64,000 bases of DNA from Actinostola sp. cb2023 (GCA_033675265.1 JAUJYZ010001529.1:124001-188000), one strand, 5' to 3'; shown: positions 32,044 through 44,087, numbered from the stretch's first letter. The notes: a model not told the origin generated them from the letters alone. Program-made: numbers and translations.

Positions 32044-32227
32044 AAGAGAGATTACAAATCACCAACCAATCAGGAAGCACCGGAGGTCAAGGGGCAAGTT
32101 CAGCTGTCAAATTCACTCGCGTAAAGATCTCAAGCAGGTCTTTATTGCACGATCTAAGTCCACACGGAGCACGAATGTAGGGAGCAGGTAGTAGATACAA
32201 GAATAATACACTATATGTATTTAAGTG

Positions 32228-32432
32228 CAATTTAGTTCGATTAAAACTGTTCTTCAAGGTTTTAGCACTTTCTGAAATAGTTCCCTAAAATCTAAGTATG
32301 TTTTTTCGATTTTGCTAGCACTCTTAACCGTCTTAACCAGCCGTTTATTCAAATTCTGAGCTGGCCGGTATGATGTTGTCGAGTACCGGGCGATTCCAAA
32401 TTCTGTATATTCTACCGAGTCACCCAACAAGT
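32228..32432. repeat. Dispersed repeat, copy 2 (see 9822-10115)
   Basis: Same word order as 9822-10115, ending CTACCGAGTC then CAACAAGTAA. Confidence 0.75.
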
Positions 32433-32544
32433 AACCAAACACTGAGTTGATCACTATAATCGTTATCTCAGATCTAAACATTGACAATCTGCAATCGAGT
32501 GGGACTGGGAACGAGACAACGAAAAGCTGATCTATGAGGTTTTA

Positions 32545-32819
32545 TCAACAGTCGAACACTTTCTTCACAAACCTTGTTGGAGGAAGGTTATGTCGTCTTG
32601 TGATCGTCAGAAAAAAAACATTTGAACGAAGTATGTCTGATACGCTCATCTCACATACAAACGCACACGCCGTTAGCGGTAGACCTACTCTAAAAGATGT
32701 CGCCGAGCGTTTTTGGATCAGGTCGTTCCGCGGACTCAAAATCATATCTGAAAAATAGAACCATTGTCTCAAAACGGTACATCCACATTCATCTAAACTT
32801 TTGGGAAGTTTTGCACCAG
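32545..32819 (-). pseudogene. SAP-like coding fragment, downstream part
   Basis: On the minus strand, from the insertion point: VPGAKLPKSLDECGCTVLRQ, then WFYFSD-ILSP-NDLIQKRSA, which looks like a SAP DNA-binding motif (two helices, LRQW then DLI-KR). It continues to a segment (HNLPPTRFVKK) that recurs at 38815-38880. The upstream part lies at 33589-33751, on the other side of a Mutator-like element. Confidence 0.55.
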
Positions 32820-32828
32820 GAACATCGT

Positions 32829-33579
32829 CATTCTCGTACCCAGAACCCACTCCTCATTTGGTTCGTCGCTGGCTCTGGGAAACCCTGTTGCTCGGTCGTC
32901 AAATTTTGACGACCAAGTCGTCAGAGCGCATGCTCATACGAAAGACCGCTGAGAGCGGGTACTGTGGAAGAGTCTACTGGCTACGTAGTGTTCACGTTGG
33001 TTTGAATATTCAAACAATGTAACAAGTACACAAGTTTGTACATTTATCTTCGTGTAGCCGTTTAAAATCCCTTCGACGTTCATCACTGGTTCTTCTCTGG
33101 CTCTGTTGCGATAAAGGCTGGACGATAAATACATGTTCTAATATAATCTTGCATGTGAACCTTCCTGTCTTCCGCTTTGTTATATTGTTTCTCTTGAATT
33201 ATAAAAATATTCCTTTGAATACTCAAAGCGAGTACGATCGATTGTGTCTGTAGCCGTTACTTTACTTTTATAATTTATGTATTGTTAGATCTCCCTTTAC
33301 GAATTTATGTCTACACAGTCAATGAGTCACTCATTTCCATTGATTTATTATTCAAAAAAGGTATATAGTTTTTGAAAATAATATTGTATGAAATTACTAC
33401 AACCGTCGCTGTCATTCGCTTCGTTCGCTTTGCAAGTTTGAATCTTTGTTTATCTCATGGACCAATCAAATACGATCATTCATTGTTGATTTCAACAGCC
33501 AATGAAATTCGCTAAAATTTCAGGGTTTCCCAGAGCCAGCGACGAACCAAATGAGGAGTGGGCTCTGGGTACGAGAATG
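32829..33579. mobile_element. Mutator-like foldback element, 751 bp, 9-bp target duplication
   Basis: Ends of about 59 bp (CATTCTCGTACCCAGA at both ends, inverted), flanked by an exact 9-bp duplication GAACATCGT at 32820-32828 and 33580-33588. Nine-base duplications are typical of Mutator-like elements. Removing the element and one duplicate restores a continuous minus-strand reading frame across the site. No transposase inside. Confidence 0.85.
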
Positions 33580-33588
33580 GAACATCGT

Positions 33589-33751
33589 CTTCTGTTAGTT
33601 TTATTTGGCTTTCTTCGCGTGTGTTTGTTTCTAGCTCACCAGAATCCTTGTTGAATTTGTACCCTGTAACAATCCCAAGTGCCTTTGCGAGGCTTAATTC
33701 GCCCCAGTCTCCTACTCTTTTCCAAAGTGGCGAATAGAAAACATCTCTCAA
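33589..33751 (-). pseudogene. SAP-like coding fragment, upstream part
   Basis: The minus-strand frame contains GDWGELSLAKALGIVTGYKF and a linker ending TEDD, which runs into the duplicated target site and then into the SAP-like part at 32819. The frame has a stop just upstream and no ATG, so it is likely an internal exon or a truncated copy. Confidence 0.5.
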
Positions 33752-33840
33752 TTAGCCACTTTAGAAACGAGTGAAGGACTGGAAAAGAGTTTTAAGAATT
33801 AATCTAATTAAGAAATGAATCCATTACAAGAAAGAGCATA

Positions 33841-34137
33841 CAGCTAATTAACAAAACGTTGTCTTACATTTTGTTGCATATCGCATTTTGCATATTGCAT
33901 TCCCAGACCGAAGTGCATTATGGATCGATCAATACATGTGTTTGTTTGCGTTGCATTGCCGAAACTGAGATCATGGTTGACTGTCAGGGCTTCCCTGATA
34001 TTTGTTTGCGGGAATTGGAACCCCAAAATAAAAGGAAATTAAAACACATAATTTGTAGCGACCACAATGCACGTCGATCTGGGAATGCAATATGTAACAT
34101 GCAACAAAACGTAGGACAACGTTTTTTGGATTAGCTG
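33841..34137. mobile_element. Foldback MITE, 297 bp, TA target duplication
   Basis: Arms of about 85 bp (CAGCTAAT, then ACGTTGTC and TTTTGTTGCAT, inverted), flanked by TA at 33839-33840 and 34138-34139. Tc1/mariner-type by ends and duplication. The ORFs here on both strands are palindrome artefacts. Confidence 0.85.
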
Positions 34138-34139
34138 TA

Positions 34140-35410
34140 TAAGAATTGGTAAGATTCAGGAGTTTGGTATGATGTGGACAAGCAGCAACTGAAATCTCGG
34201 CAGACATTTAGAAACCGCAAATAATACAATCAAAGGCACCCGTTGGTAAACTCGTGGATTTTCGGTATGTGACTGACGAGGAACGCCTTGAAGAAAACAT
34301 TAGGGCACATGTCTTTGCAGTTATCTTTCGTGATCAATGCCGTATGTTTTAATATTTCGCTCTTAGAGTGAAAATATTTTAACATTTTAAAAGTAAAATC
34401 AAGAGACCATTATCTCTTGGTAAAATGTATTCAACGAGTAAAGTTCAATGATTGATTAGCATCTGTGTTGTGTCATTTCATTTAGACTTCGAAATATAAA
34501 ATACCATAAATATAAGCTTGTGGTTTCCTTTCTAGTAGAACACATAGACGTCCAGCTATTCGTGTGTGATTTCCACTTGCTAGAGTTCCACTGGATGTTC
34601 GTGTGTGTCAGTTGTATAATTGGGCTTCCTGTGGTCACAGGTAGCCCAAACGTAGAAATCAGTGGATCGTGACGTCTTTGGGTTCGTTCCGTTGGATCAG
34701 GAATGAGCTCTTAGAAAGCCTTCAAAGGGTATGAGATACTCAAAATTGTCATCACAACAGTAGTCTGATAATTAAAGAACACTGCTGTAGAAATCTGAGC
34801 AAGAAATTGTGTTTTTGAGTGGTTTTGAGCGATTCGAAAATTTCAACCGGTCATTTAGTTTTGTGTAAGAGTTCGTTTATCGTTTCTCAAAAGCATTATT
34901 TTTCTATATCGTTCCCTAAAAAAATACTAGAAATAAAGAATAATAGTTGTTGAAGTCTCCTGTGTAGTTTTATTGAGGTTTTGAGTTGTATTTATTCGAA
35001 TTGTCTTGAATTTTGATGTTATATTGTTGACGAGCGCTGAATGGCGACCGATGAAGGCAAGTTTATAGGATTTTTGTGCCATTTCTAAGCTGTGGTGGAT
35101 GCCTGGGCTCAAACCCCATGCTGTCGCTAAACAGACACACACCAGCTTTGACAATATCATTGTGTGAAGACATCCCATTTGCCCTATAATCTGACGATTG
35201 TCCATAGAATTAGTGGTCATGCGTAGTGTTTTGGATTTGACAATGTCCCACATCGATTGGGGGAAAGATAATTTTTTGTATATAAATGGTTCCAATACAT
35301 GTACACATGATGGAGATACTAGGTGTTCCAAACCTTCTCCCCTTGCCCTCTCCCCTTCGTTGATCCCCAACCCTCTCCCATATTTATATTTGCGGCTCAA
35401 AAATTTACAA
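34140..35410. other. Region with no recognised gene
   Basis: A minus-strand ORF of 157 codons (34927-35400, MSRKYKYGRG...) has no motif and may be chance. Near 34625-34655 a GGGCTTCCTGTGG...CCACAGGTAGCCC palindrome resembles the foldback ends found elsewhere in the window. Confidence 0.4.
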
Positions 35411-35411
35411 T

Positions 35412-35525
35412 GTCCGAGTGAGTGAGTGAGTGAGTGAGTGAGTGAGTGAGTGAGTGAGTGAGTGAGTGAGTGAGTGAGTGAGTGAGTGAGTGAGTGAGTG
35501 AGTGAGTGAGTGAGTGAGTGAGTGA
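35412..35525. repeat. (GTGA)n microsatellite, ~110 bp
   Basis: Pure AGTG repeat. The SLTH-repeat ORF on the minus strand is an artefact. Confidence 0.97.
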
Positions 35526-35529
35526 CACT

Positions 35530-37430
35530 TCCGGTTCAAAATGCCCAAATCCAAAAACTCGCGGATGCTTCGCAATCCACGAGTTAAAAAGCACTTAATT
35601 TCTGGGGATAATTACTTGGGCTTCCTGTGGAAAAGCCCAAGTCTAAGAATGCAGGCCGTTCTGGCCTCAAATCGCAAACTGGGTTTTAATGCGCATGCCC
35701 CCCTGCGCCCGCCGCTGAGTGGATGACCCAACGATCACACGATTCACGGATTATTCGAGATACAATTTGGTTCAAAGACGATCTCAAAGCACAAACTAAG
35801 GGGAAAATAGTCGTTTCTGAAGGTCTTTTGGTAATGCAAATGGAAAACCCGGCATTTTCTGGCGACGATTGACTCTTCGGTATGTAATGAGGTTGCCGAC
35901 TGATGAAACGAAGTTCTTGCCATAATTTAATGTACAAAATCACCGAAGGCTCTATAATTATGTTGTGTATGAAGAAGGAAACAACTTGAAATCCGCAGTG
36001 TTGGAACCACGAGGTGATCATGAAAGACTGTCAAAGACTTTGTAATCACTTATTCACTGTCCAACGCCAACGCAAACAACATTTGTCGATCAAAAATCTG
36101 TTGTATGCAGTTTCGTTGATAATATTTACCGGTAGCACCAGTATCAATGTCATTACGTTTCAATGTTATTTCAGACAGAGTTCCTTTTACTGAATTTACA
36201 ACCTGGTTATAATTAGTCGTTTCTGCTGAATAGAAAATGAAGTGCTGCGAGTTGAATTATTTGCAGGTTAACTATGCATATTCATTCTACATTTCAGACA
36301 AATAATAAGAACACGGGATAACAGATATACATCTAGATTTATTCGATATATTTATTAACTTGCAAGTGTAAACATAAATTCAATAGGCGATTGATTTGAG
36401 TTTTGATTTGATTGCTTCAACGGGAGATGGAGTAGTTGGGACGATGGGCGACGACCAACGAGCTCGATCTGACAGATACGTGATCGATATTGTTGTACTG
36501 ACTGGGATGGTTTGTCTTTCAACTTCAAGGGCAGTCAAATTCATGCTGTCAGTATCTGATCGACTGAAAAACTCATAAAAGAAATGTCACTAAATCGTTC
36601 ATGACTTTCCATCCTCGGAAACCCCTGGGTTTCAGAGGATGGTGACTTTCATGAATGCTTCCAGAAACGAATAAAGTTGTTTATAAAATAATTTAGATAT
36701 AACGCGCGCTCTGATTGGCCAAAACACCGTTTTAGATGAGAGTATATAAACACGCTACGTCATGATCTTGAAAGACCTTGAAGCGATGCAGTGGATTTGA
36801 TCGACACCAAATATATATTTTTCTGCTGTTAAACATGTTTTATTTAAGAAATATATTTTCAACAAAAGCCAAATAATTAGTTCTATCTAGATGTGATTTT
36901 GCTGTTTTGAAACCGAAAATTTGCAAGAATTTAGCTTCAAACACACCAAAATCTGGCGACTTTTGTCCACAAATCACAATATAAACGAAGAGAACTAAAT
37001 AATCTAACAGCTTCGCGTCGTGTTTTCCTACGCTTCTCTCGTGTTCTCCCAACATCCCGCGTGTTTAGATCAGAGTATATAAAACGGAAAACTGTTTTAT
37101 ATTTCTTAAATTTGGCATCATAAATTTGTGAAAAAAAGAACACTTATCTGGTTATCTTGCTTGAATAAACATCGATCAAATCTGATCGAAGCAACGTACA
37201 AATTGGCAGGGACTGCCGCTGATCTTACGTACAGTATATTCAGAAAATCATCCTTGGGTCGTCCACAAGATCGAGATTCGCAAGAGTATATAGTGCCCGA
37301 GAAAACGTAACCGCACGTACACAGGGACTCAGTCAAGATTAGTGTCGCAATTACTTGTTGTTAGATCAGTGCTTAAAACTATTAATATGTGCTATATGCT
37401 CAATAATTAAGAGGTTGATATTATTGCTTT
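35530..37430. other. Region with no recognised gene
   Basis: A foldback-like end occurs at 35620-35650 (GGGCTTCCTGTGG, then AAGCCC), followed by sequence related to 38883-39010 in the other direction. A 32-bp hairpin lies at 36611-36645 (CCATCCTCGGAAACCC and complement). AACGCGCGCTCTGATTGG near 36698 resembles a MITE end. An ATT-type microsatellite starts near 37430. Confidence 0.4.
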
Positions 37431-38317
37431 TGTTATTATTATTATTATTGTTATTATTATGTCCTACCTGTTTTGTCTGTAAAACTAGTTTTATCATCAG
37501 GCCTTGGCTGACCAGCTTGTCTCTTACCAACATCATCCCATGCAATATGCACCTTTTGTCTGATTGACGTTCTTCTAATTCTGGGGAAACTTCTGGGGCC
37601 TTTGTCTCCTCTTGGCTGTTTGGATTTCCTTGGAATATTTGAACTAATAATAAACGACTTAGATAAAATCACATTGGTCTGATATATATATATATATATA
37701 TTTTTATTTATTTTGCTTTGCTTTGCTTTGCCAGGGTTGTAATACAACTAGAGTTTTTTTTTTAAACAAGGATCTGGCAGAGTAACCACAACAGTTATCA
37801 CAACCAATTACTGTGGGCCTTTGTCAGGAGCCCATAAGTAGGAGCATCCATGTAGCATTAAAATCTCTCACGGCGTTTGAACAAGTTTGGCTATTTTTAG
37901 AACACGAAATTGTGCAATCATTGTTGCTGCAAATTAACGAGTTGCGGCAAATAAAACGAATTGTGGCAAATAAAACGAGTTGCGGCAAATTAAACGAGTT
38001 GCAGCAAAAAAAAAAAAAAAAGAGTTGCAGCAAATAAAACGAGTTGCTGTAAATAATTAGCAATTATTGGAGGTTGAACAAAATATCGTGATTTGTCAGT
38101 GGCGAGCAGAATAATTATCTGCGAGACACTGACAAAATCACGATATTTTGCAAAAACCGAGTTCAATAATTGTTTTATCATTCACGTTATTTTCTCTCAC
38201 CTAAAGCAACAACTCTGGAAAAAATCGAGCTGCAATTGTCGAGGAGAACGAAAGCACATCGTAGGAAGTTATCTGCAGTGACGTAGTCGTCTCTCGACCA
38301 ATGAAAATCCCGGAGAA

Positions 38318-38630
38318 AATAATGTGAACTAGACGCTCTACTAGCGTCAAGTCGGGCTTCTAAAAAAAAACAGTGTTTGGTCGCACGTTGCGTGACTGGG
38401 GTAGAACATGCTTTACTTGCAATTTCGGCTGCGATTTCACAAACTCAGCGAATCATGAAACTGGTGCATTTTATAAATGTTTTATAATAACCTTCTTTAA
38501 ATAAAGTTCATTCATTCAATGACAATGACATAGTTTATTTGGTACCATAAATATATCCATACAAATACAAATACAAATACCGTATACATAAACTAGATAT
38601 CGCAGAGTGATTAAACAATGTTTGGATGAA
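38318..38630 (+). repeat. Dispersed repeat shared with 56577-56812
   Basis: CTAGACGCTCTACTA-CGT, ATTTCACAAACTCAGCGAAT and AATGACATAGTTTATTTGGT occur in the same order at 56.6 kb. It ends in an ACAAATACAAATAC run. Non-coding. Confidence 0.8.
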
Positions 38631-38814
38631 GTGTAAATAAGTTATGGGTTTACCTCGGCTCGCATTGCTTTTTTCTCTTCACTGCGTGTATCAACAATTA
38701 TTAACTCACTTCGTTCTAAGTTCTAAAGATCTCTAAACCCTTTGCAGTAGTAGTACTGGATTGATAAATCCATATCTAGATATGAATTATTGTGGTTATT
38801 TTGAAAACAAGACG

Positions 38815-38882
38815 ACATGACCTTCCTCCAACAAAGTTTGTGAAGAGTGCGATGTTTCCTGTTGATAAACCATGTTGTTAGA
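38815..38882 (+). pseudogene. Fragment of the SAP-family gene seen at 32.5-33.7 kb
   Basis: The frame reads HDLPPTKFVKSAMFPVDKP. It aligns with the minus-strand HNLPPTRFVKK of 32610-32560. Only about 20 codons are preserved. Confidence 0.5.
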
Positions 38883-39010
38883 GCCTTCGGTGATTATCTT
38901 AGCGGCCGGCACAGGGCGCATGCGCTGTAGAACCCAGTTGGCGATTTGAGGTCAACGACGACAAAGAACGCTCTGCATTTTTAGAGTCGAGCATTCCACA
39001 GGAAGCCCGA
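38883..39010 (+). repeat. Dispersed repeat shared with 63777-63910
   Basis: AGCCTTCGGTGATTATCTTA, GCGGCCGGCACAGGG and GGAAGCCCGACTAAT are conserved, about 90% identical to 63777-63910. Confidence 0.85.
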
Positions 39011-39489
39011 CTAATGATAAAACGAGTTGCTACAAATAAAACGAGTTGCTGCAAATAAAACCGGAAGTCCACAGTGATTGGTCAATTTCGAGAAATCGTG
39101 TTCTAAAAATAGCCAAACTTGTTCAAACGCCGTGACATAAACCCAATATGGGCTCCTGCCCTTGTACAAGAAAACAAATAATTTATTTCCTTGCTAGGTT
39201 CGTTAAGGTAATTATACGTATTTTTATTCTAGTTATCATAAGTAGTGTGACATTTCGGTTCCTTTTGAAGACGTCGTGCAGTGAAATCATAAATAGTCGG
39301 AAAGTCTTCTTTAAAAGAAACGTTTTTTATGCATAGCAGCAAGTTGTAGCCTATTTCGTATCGAAAGTATGTTTTGAATCGTTTAAATAATTTAAATATG
39401 GTTTTAGTTTGTAAACTTATTTTGGTGATCATAATAAATGAAAACTACATATGCTAATTGACCTAAATACCTAAATTAAAAGAACAGTT

Positions 39490-39779
39490 ATGGCGATTTG
39501 CTTCATGTCCAGTTATGACCAGGATAACTGTGGAGAGTTTAGAGGTACAGATGGTAGTATAGTAGTCTCTTTGTCAGTATGTAATGAGAATATTGATTCC
39601 CACCTGAGAAGGCATCATCTTTCCAGTGAGAAATTGACGGAACACCAACTGATTCTCACTCGCGCTGGACATTTCGACGTCAGCGACGCTCAAATCAAAG
39701 AGCTGTTTGTTTGTCCCTCACACAGAGGAAGATTAGGGAAATATTGGAGCACCCCTAAAACTCGCATTGCGAGTTAGAG
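39490..39779 (+). pseudogene. Transposase-like gene, N-terminal exon
   Basis: ATG-started frame of 95 codons. The C-terminal half reads LILTRAGHFDVSDAQIKELF, then VCPSHRGRLGKYW, a His/Cys-containing block. I recognise it from the N-terminus of a large multi-copy cannot-be-named protein family in cnidarian genomes ('...CP-HR--LG--W...'). Immediately after the last shared residue comes GCGA|GTTAGAG, a weak splice donor. The family's middle and C-terminal parts lie downstream on the same strand at 44.1-45.1 and 49.3-49.7 kb. Confidence 0.5.
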
Positions 39780-39808
39780 GTTGACACTTTCTCAACTAAA
39801 AGAACAAC

Positions 39809-40272
39809 AGTGAAGCTTTCCTACGGCATTATTTTTATTTGGAAATTTTAGGTACCAGATCCCTCTTTTGTACCTCAAACTTTGCCTATATTTCAACGTT
39901 CTGTACATGGTGCTTAGTATACCTATTTTGAACCAAATTTTAAAAATAACTCCCGAAGTTACACAAAAATAAATACTATAGTTGGAAAGACCACGAAACG
40001 TTTATTACGTGAGCTTAACATCATTGTTGTAGAGCAAACGGTAAACACACACTGGCTCTTCAAATTTGCCTCATACTTTCGCTGAAAAATGGTAGTTGTC
40101 AAACTGGTTTTTAAAAACTGCAAATTTCTCCTAAGATAAAATTCTCTAGAACTTTTTAGTATTTTTCCCTAAAATAGATCATTGAAAGGAATGAAATGGT
40201 GAAAGAAAATAAAATTCGATTATTTAGATTTGATCGTCAATTCTCGGTTCTTACAGGCATCCGCTCTTAATT
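39809..40272. repeat. Third copy of the long foldback arm (see 2436-3092)
   Basis: In the orientation of the right arm. It shares GTGAAGCTTTCCT, TTGCCTATATTTCAACGTTC and TTTTAGTATTTTTCCCTAAA. A 60-base block near 39995-40055 is unlike copy 2 but resembles copy 1. It ends at GCATCCGCTCTTAA, 9 bases before an hAT-like element. Confidence 0.8.
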
Positions 40273-40280
40273 GTTGACGT

Positions 40281-42003
40281 CAGGGGAAAATTACTAGGGG
40301 AGTCCATCTCTTAATATACGTGGTTCCCATCAGATTGTTAGCTTGCTATTTTTAGCAACAAGCTGTGATTGCTTGGTTCCATGAGCGCGTTCCGATTGGT
40401 CGGTTTACTGAAGACCGGGTAAGTTTTTCATCGCGATGTACGATATTGACAATGGTGTAAAATCAAGAGAATAAAGATGAAAATAGGCTGTCATTTAGAG
40501 GACGAAATCCATTACAAATATGAAACCCTACCCGGTACTTCTGATTACGCTAGGTAAAACTTGCTAACAACGCCGTGAAATCACGAATAACCGCGAAAAA
40601 ATATATAGAAAAATCAAAAGCCGAGAAAGAAAGCGAGCTGGTGTTTTTACAAGAGAAAAAAACGATCCACTCAAAGAAATTATCAAGCGACTTTATATCA
40701 AGCTCATCAGATCCAACTACTCACAAGATCATGTATGTGCTTTGTCCTGGCATAATTATGTAATAAAACACAAATCTATGGCAAACAAAACTGACTTCAA
40801 GTCCCAACACGACTCGTCGGTTTTTATTGCAAATGTTTTGAGAAACGACTACAATCAAGCGAAATTTTCAATGAATCAAAATCAGTCAAACAACTGAGAG
40901 GCAGTTCAAGGATTGAATGTAAACATCATTAAGTCTAAGAAAAATAATCCTCACACACTTTGCAGTCGTTGGCGAAAAAAAAAGAACCATAATCTATGCA
41001 CGCTTTACCTTCACAAATCTTGTTTGAATCCCTCGTATTTGTTGTCTCAGTTTCACTCTCAGGTTGTTGTTTTCTGTTGTTGTTTTAGTTCTTAACTCCT
41101 AAAACATTACTCGAGATAGTAATAAATACGAGCCACCAAATAGATCCAAAGAGATGCAATGTGTTTGAAGGAATGTTTTAGACGATATTTCGTCTTTGAA
41201 CGTGTTTTTGAAGGTTTTTGAAGCAGCTGTTCTATGTTCATCGTGAATCAAGCTTCAAGTTCAAAAGCAAGCACATTTCTTTGTAAAATCCTCTCTTTTC
41301 GTCGAATTCAGTACTTTCAATCAACATCAATCGATTCCATCTTTTCCTGGGAATACTCCCTAATTATTCAAAGCAATAAACGAAGAAATAGAAGTACAAA
41401 TGTCGACACTCAGCAGGCTTGTAGTTGTAGTTGTAGTTGTAGTTTTTTGTAGTTGTAGTTTCCATGTTGAGTTGAGTCAATCCGACTCACCGGCGAAGTT
41501 TTTTTTGACTCTTTTCAAATTTTACAGCTCCATTTCAAAGAAATAAATCCCTTACGGTGTTATATGTAGAGCCGGATTTCACGTAGAATAGCGAACTTAG
41601 TTGAACGGGTTGTAATCGTTATATAAATTGGATAGGTTTTAACTGAACGGGTTTTCCGTGTTGACTTTCTTGTTTGAATTTGATTGAGCAGATTTATTAT
41701 TTACATAAATGGCGGGAAACCGCGCGGCCGCTTACAAAATCAAAAATTCAAAACCCACATTTTAAAAGCAAAAAATAGCCATATATTAAACGATTTATCA
41801 ATTTAATTTATTAATAACTACATGTAGATGTAGCTGTGGTATAAAATGTTCAGCATCGACGAAGGAGATGTCCGCCATGTTTACTGCAAGTGACGTCATT
41901 TACCTCCAACCAATCATAGCTTGTTGCTAAAAATAGCCATGCTAACAATCTGATGGATCTAAGGGCATTAGCGAAGATGGACTCCCCTATTAATTTTCCC
42001 CTG
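40281..42003. mobile_element. hAT-like element, 1.72 kb
   Basis: Inverted ends CAGGGGAAAATTA, TAGGGGAGTCCATCT, then ATCAGATTGTTAGC and CTATTTTTAGCAACAAGCT, over about 100 bp. The flanks TTGACGT and TTGGCGT suggest an aged 7-8 bp duplication. CAGGG ends fit hAT. The interior has no recognisable transposase; the ORF at 40575-40763 is unassigned. A TAGTTG minisatellite lies at 41415-41460. Confidence 0.75.
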
Positions 42004-42932
42004 TTGGCGTACAAAAGTTGTTTATGTGTTTTGTTTGTGACATGCGCGCACTATCACACAATCGATACGATATATTTTTCGTTCGTTTTTCTCACTTTTT
42101 TCTCCAAAATGATTGGGGTTTTTCTTATTTTCTACACATATATCATTGAGAACTTGTTGTGTGTTTCCCTATTTACTTTAGAAGTACTTTTCTGTCGTTT
42201 TGTGTTATCTTTTTCCAATGAAAAATAAAACTGGTTCAAACCGGTTTGCAAATCGTGTAATACGGCTTTTTGAACCGTGGAATACACGCTCGCATATATG
42301 CACTCGATTTGGCTGTATTTTCAACGCGCAGATATTCAAACATTTTTGTAACGAACAAAATTGAAAACTTGCCTTAAAATCATAATTGTATTTTATAAAA
42401 GAAATATAATTAAAATTCGGCAGCTGTGCTCTGTCGAGTATTAGTAGAAACCAACTGGCATACTAACACGAATCCTGCAATCTGATTGGCTAACGTACTC
42501 ACTTTCTAGGAGCCTCGTTGGCTATCAGCTCATGTACGACGAGATTGAGTGGAATAATTGTTTTGTTATAGACTCTGGAACGTCCAAGAACGTCCGAGTT
42601 GTAGTTTCGTCGAGCGCTCGTAATCGATGAGTTTTTAAACTTCAAAAGTTTTTTGAAAATTCATTTCCAGAACGTGCCAAAACGAAAAACTGTGTTTTTT
42701 GTAATGCTTAGATGAATCTATTTTGTAAATTTTCCACAGAAAAGTGTGCTTTCTGAGAAAATAGAGCACTTTGAGCGACATTTGCTTGTGTAAAGTTGTC
42801 TTCAGATCTCGAACACTAATTTGAAAGAATTGAGAAATATTCGTGCGCCAGTTTGAAGAATTTGTCAGTTGATCAGAAGTATTGATAACAATAAATCAGT
42901 TTTTGACGCGTAAAACCATGGCTATGTTATAA
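42004..42932. other. Region with no recognised gene
   Basis: Short AT-rich frames only. The ORF at 41953-42228 starts inside the preceding element's end and is probably chance. Confidence 0.4.
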
Positions 42933-43081
42933 AAGGAATGGTCAATGCTTAGTTGTGCGCATATCCAGTTCTGGATGCACTTGGTTGGCTGCTAAGCACT
43001 CAAGACGCTTCTGTCGTGCTTAGCAACCTCCCGAGTGCATCCAGAACTGGATATACGCACGCTAAGCATTGACCATTCCTT
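42933..43081. mobile_element. Foldback MITE, 149 bp
   Basis: Arms AAGGAATGGTCAATGCTTAG and CATATCCAGTTCTGGATGCA, mirrored at 43030-43081. It abuts a LINE reading frame, which stops at RPI where the MITE begins. Confidence 0.85.
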
Positions 43082-43440
43082 CAATATGGGCCGGTAATTA
43101 GAAACAAGGGGTGAAGCAGGCGAGACCCACTTTTATAAACTGGAGTTACATTTGCTATTTTAAAAGCATTGGGAAACACACCATTGTCAAAGGACAAGTT
43201 GAAAAGGATTTGAAGAGGTTTTGATAGAAGGGACTTCAGCATTTTCAAGAGTTTCACAGATATACTAAAAGGACCCACGGCTTTAGCCGATTTGAGATTG
43301 TTTATTACATCCTCAATTTCAGATCATGAAGACGTAGGAGTTAGGTAGAAACTGTTATACTGTGGTGTGTCAAGATCATCAGAGAAACATATTATTTTGA
43401 GAAAGCACAAGGTTACGACCAAGAGTTGAAAAATAAATAT
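43082..43440 (-). pseudogene. LINE reverse transcriptase fragment (CR1/L2/Jockey-like)
   Basis: The minus-strand frame reads IEDVINNLKSAKAVGPFSIS, then KLLKMLKSLLSKPLQILFN, then NAFKIANVTPVYKSGS, the RT motif 0-1 region. A frameshift and SNYRPI (in an adjacent frame) follow at the MITE border. No downstream RT motifs remain. Confidence 0.8.
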
Positions 43441-43675
43441 TAAATTCGTCTGCTATAGCCTTTTGTAAAATAACACAATTCTAACGCGTGCTCTGATTTG
43501 TTACCTACTATCAGAAACTCATAAGTGGGCTGAAACGTGTAACACAGCTTCCATGCTCCGGAATATTCAAATTATTTTCATACCATATTTGGATAACCCT
43601 CGCGCGCGTGAACGATGAGCACATCCTCGGGAATTTCCCGGGAACCCAGGCGTATTAGTTTGTCGCCAAAGCAAA

Positions 43676-44032
43676 ATGAACAGTGGAAGGAAACTTAGTT
43701 TTCATCAAGTAGACTTTGAAAGCGGAAAACCTATTTTTTCACAAATGCAAGAAGATCTATTTCAGAACTCTGCCAATACGCCGTCCGGGACGCCGTCTAT
43801 CAGCTGTACTTCAGTGACAAACTTCTCTCGAAAATGTCAGCGATAAATGTGAACATCTCCAGGTTGGATCTTCGAATATTGCTTCTCGGTTAATTCAAAG
43901 AAAGTTGTTCTCTCCTAAGCCGGTAAATCGTCATAACCGTAGGTCGCCATTCCGTCTACTTGTGAGCTACTATACAAGAAGTCTCCCAGACAAAGTTTTG
44001 GTTGCGAATTTCGTGAAAAGATATTTAAAGTA
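43676..44032 (+). pseudogene. Unassigned coding block upstream of the transposase-like gene's middle part
   Basis: From ATG 43676 the frame reads MNSGRKLSFHQVDFESGKPI and Ser/Thr-rich sequence to a stop at 43844. The +1 frame continues (DKCEHLQVGSSNIASRLIQR ... SYYTRSLPDKVLVANF) to a stop near 44032. Together they look like one frameshifted exon or two exons. No domain was recognised. Whether it belongs to the same gene as 44088-45130 is not certain. Confidence 0.4.
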
Positions 44033-44087
44033 AACCTGCAACTACAAGTACAATCTAAAGACTGGTTGAGAATGTTAAAAATATTTT

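Larger units (their letters stand above)
37825..39158. mobile_element. hAT-like element with internal minisatellites, 1.33 kb
   Basis: Inverted ends CAGGAGCCCATA and, inward, CACGGCGTTTGAACAAGTTT and GGCTATTTTTAGAACACGA. The flanks CCTTTGT and CCCTTGT suggest a near-identical 7-8 bp target duplication. Just inside each end lie 18-19-bp tandem units (AAACGAGTTGC(G/A)GCAAAT) at 37937-38055 and 39010-39062. The body holds a hairpin at 38075-38160, a dispersed repeat at 38318-38630 and the SAP-family fragment at 38815-38880. It looks like a composite. Confidence 0.65.

Noticed and set aside
33844..34207. Several ORFs of 60-91 residues on both strands
   Set aside because: They are mirror images produced by the arms of a 297-bp foldback MITE.
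34927..35400. 157-residue minus-strand ORF as a host gene
   Set aside because: No motif, no splice context and ordinary composition; length alone is not enough in 64 kb.
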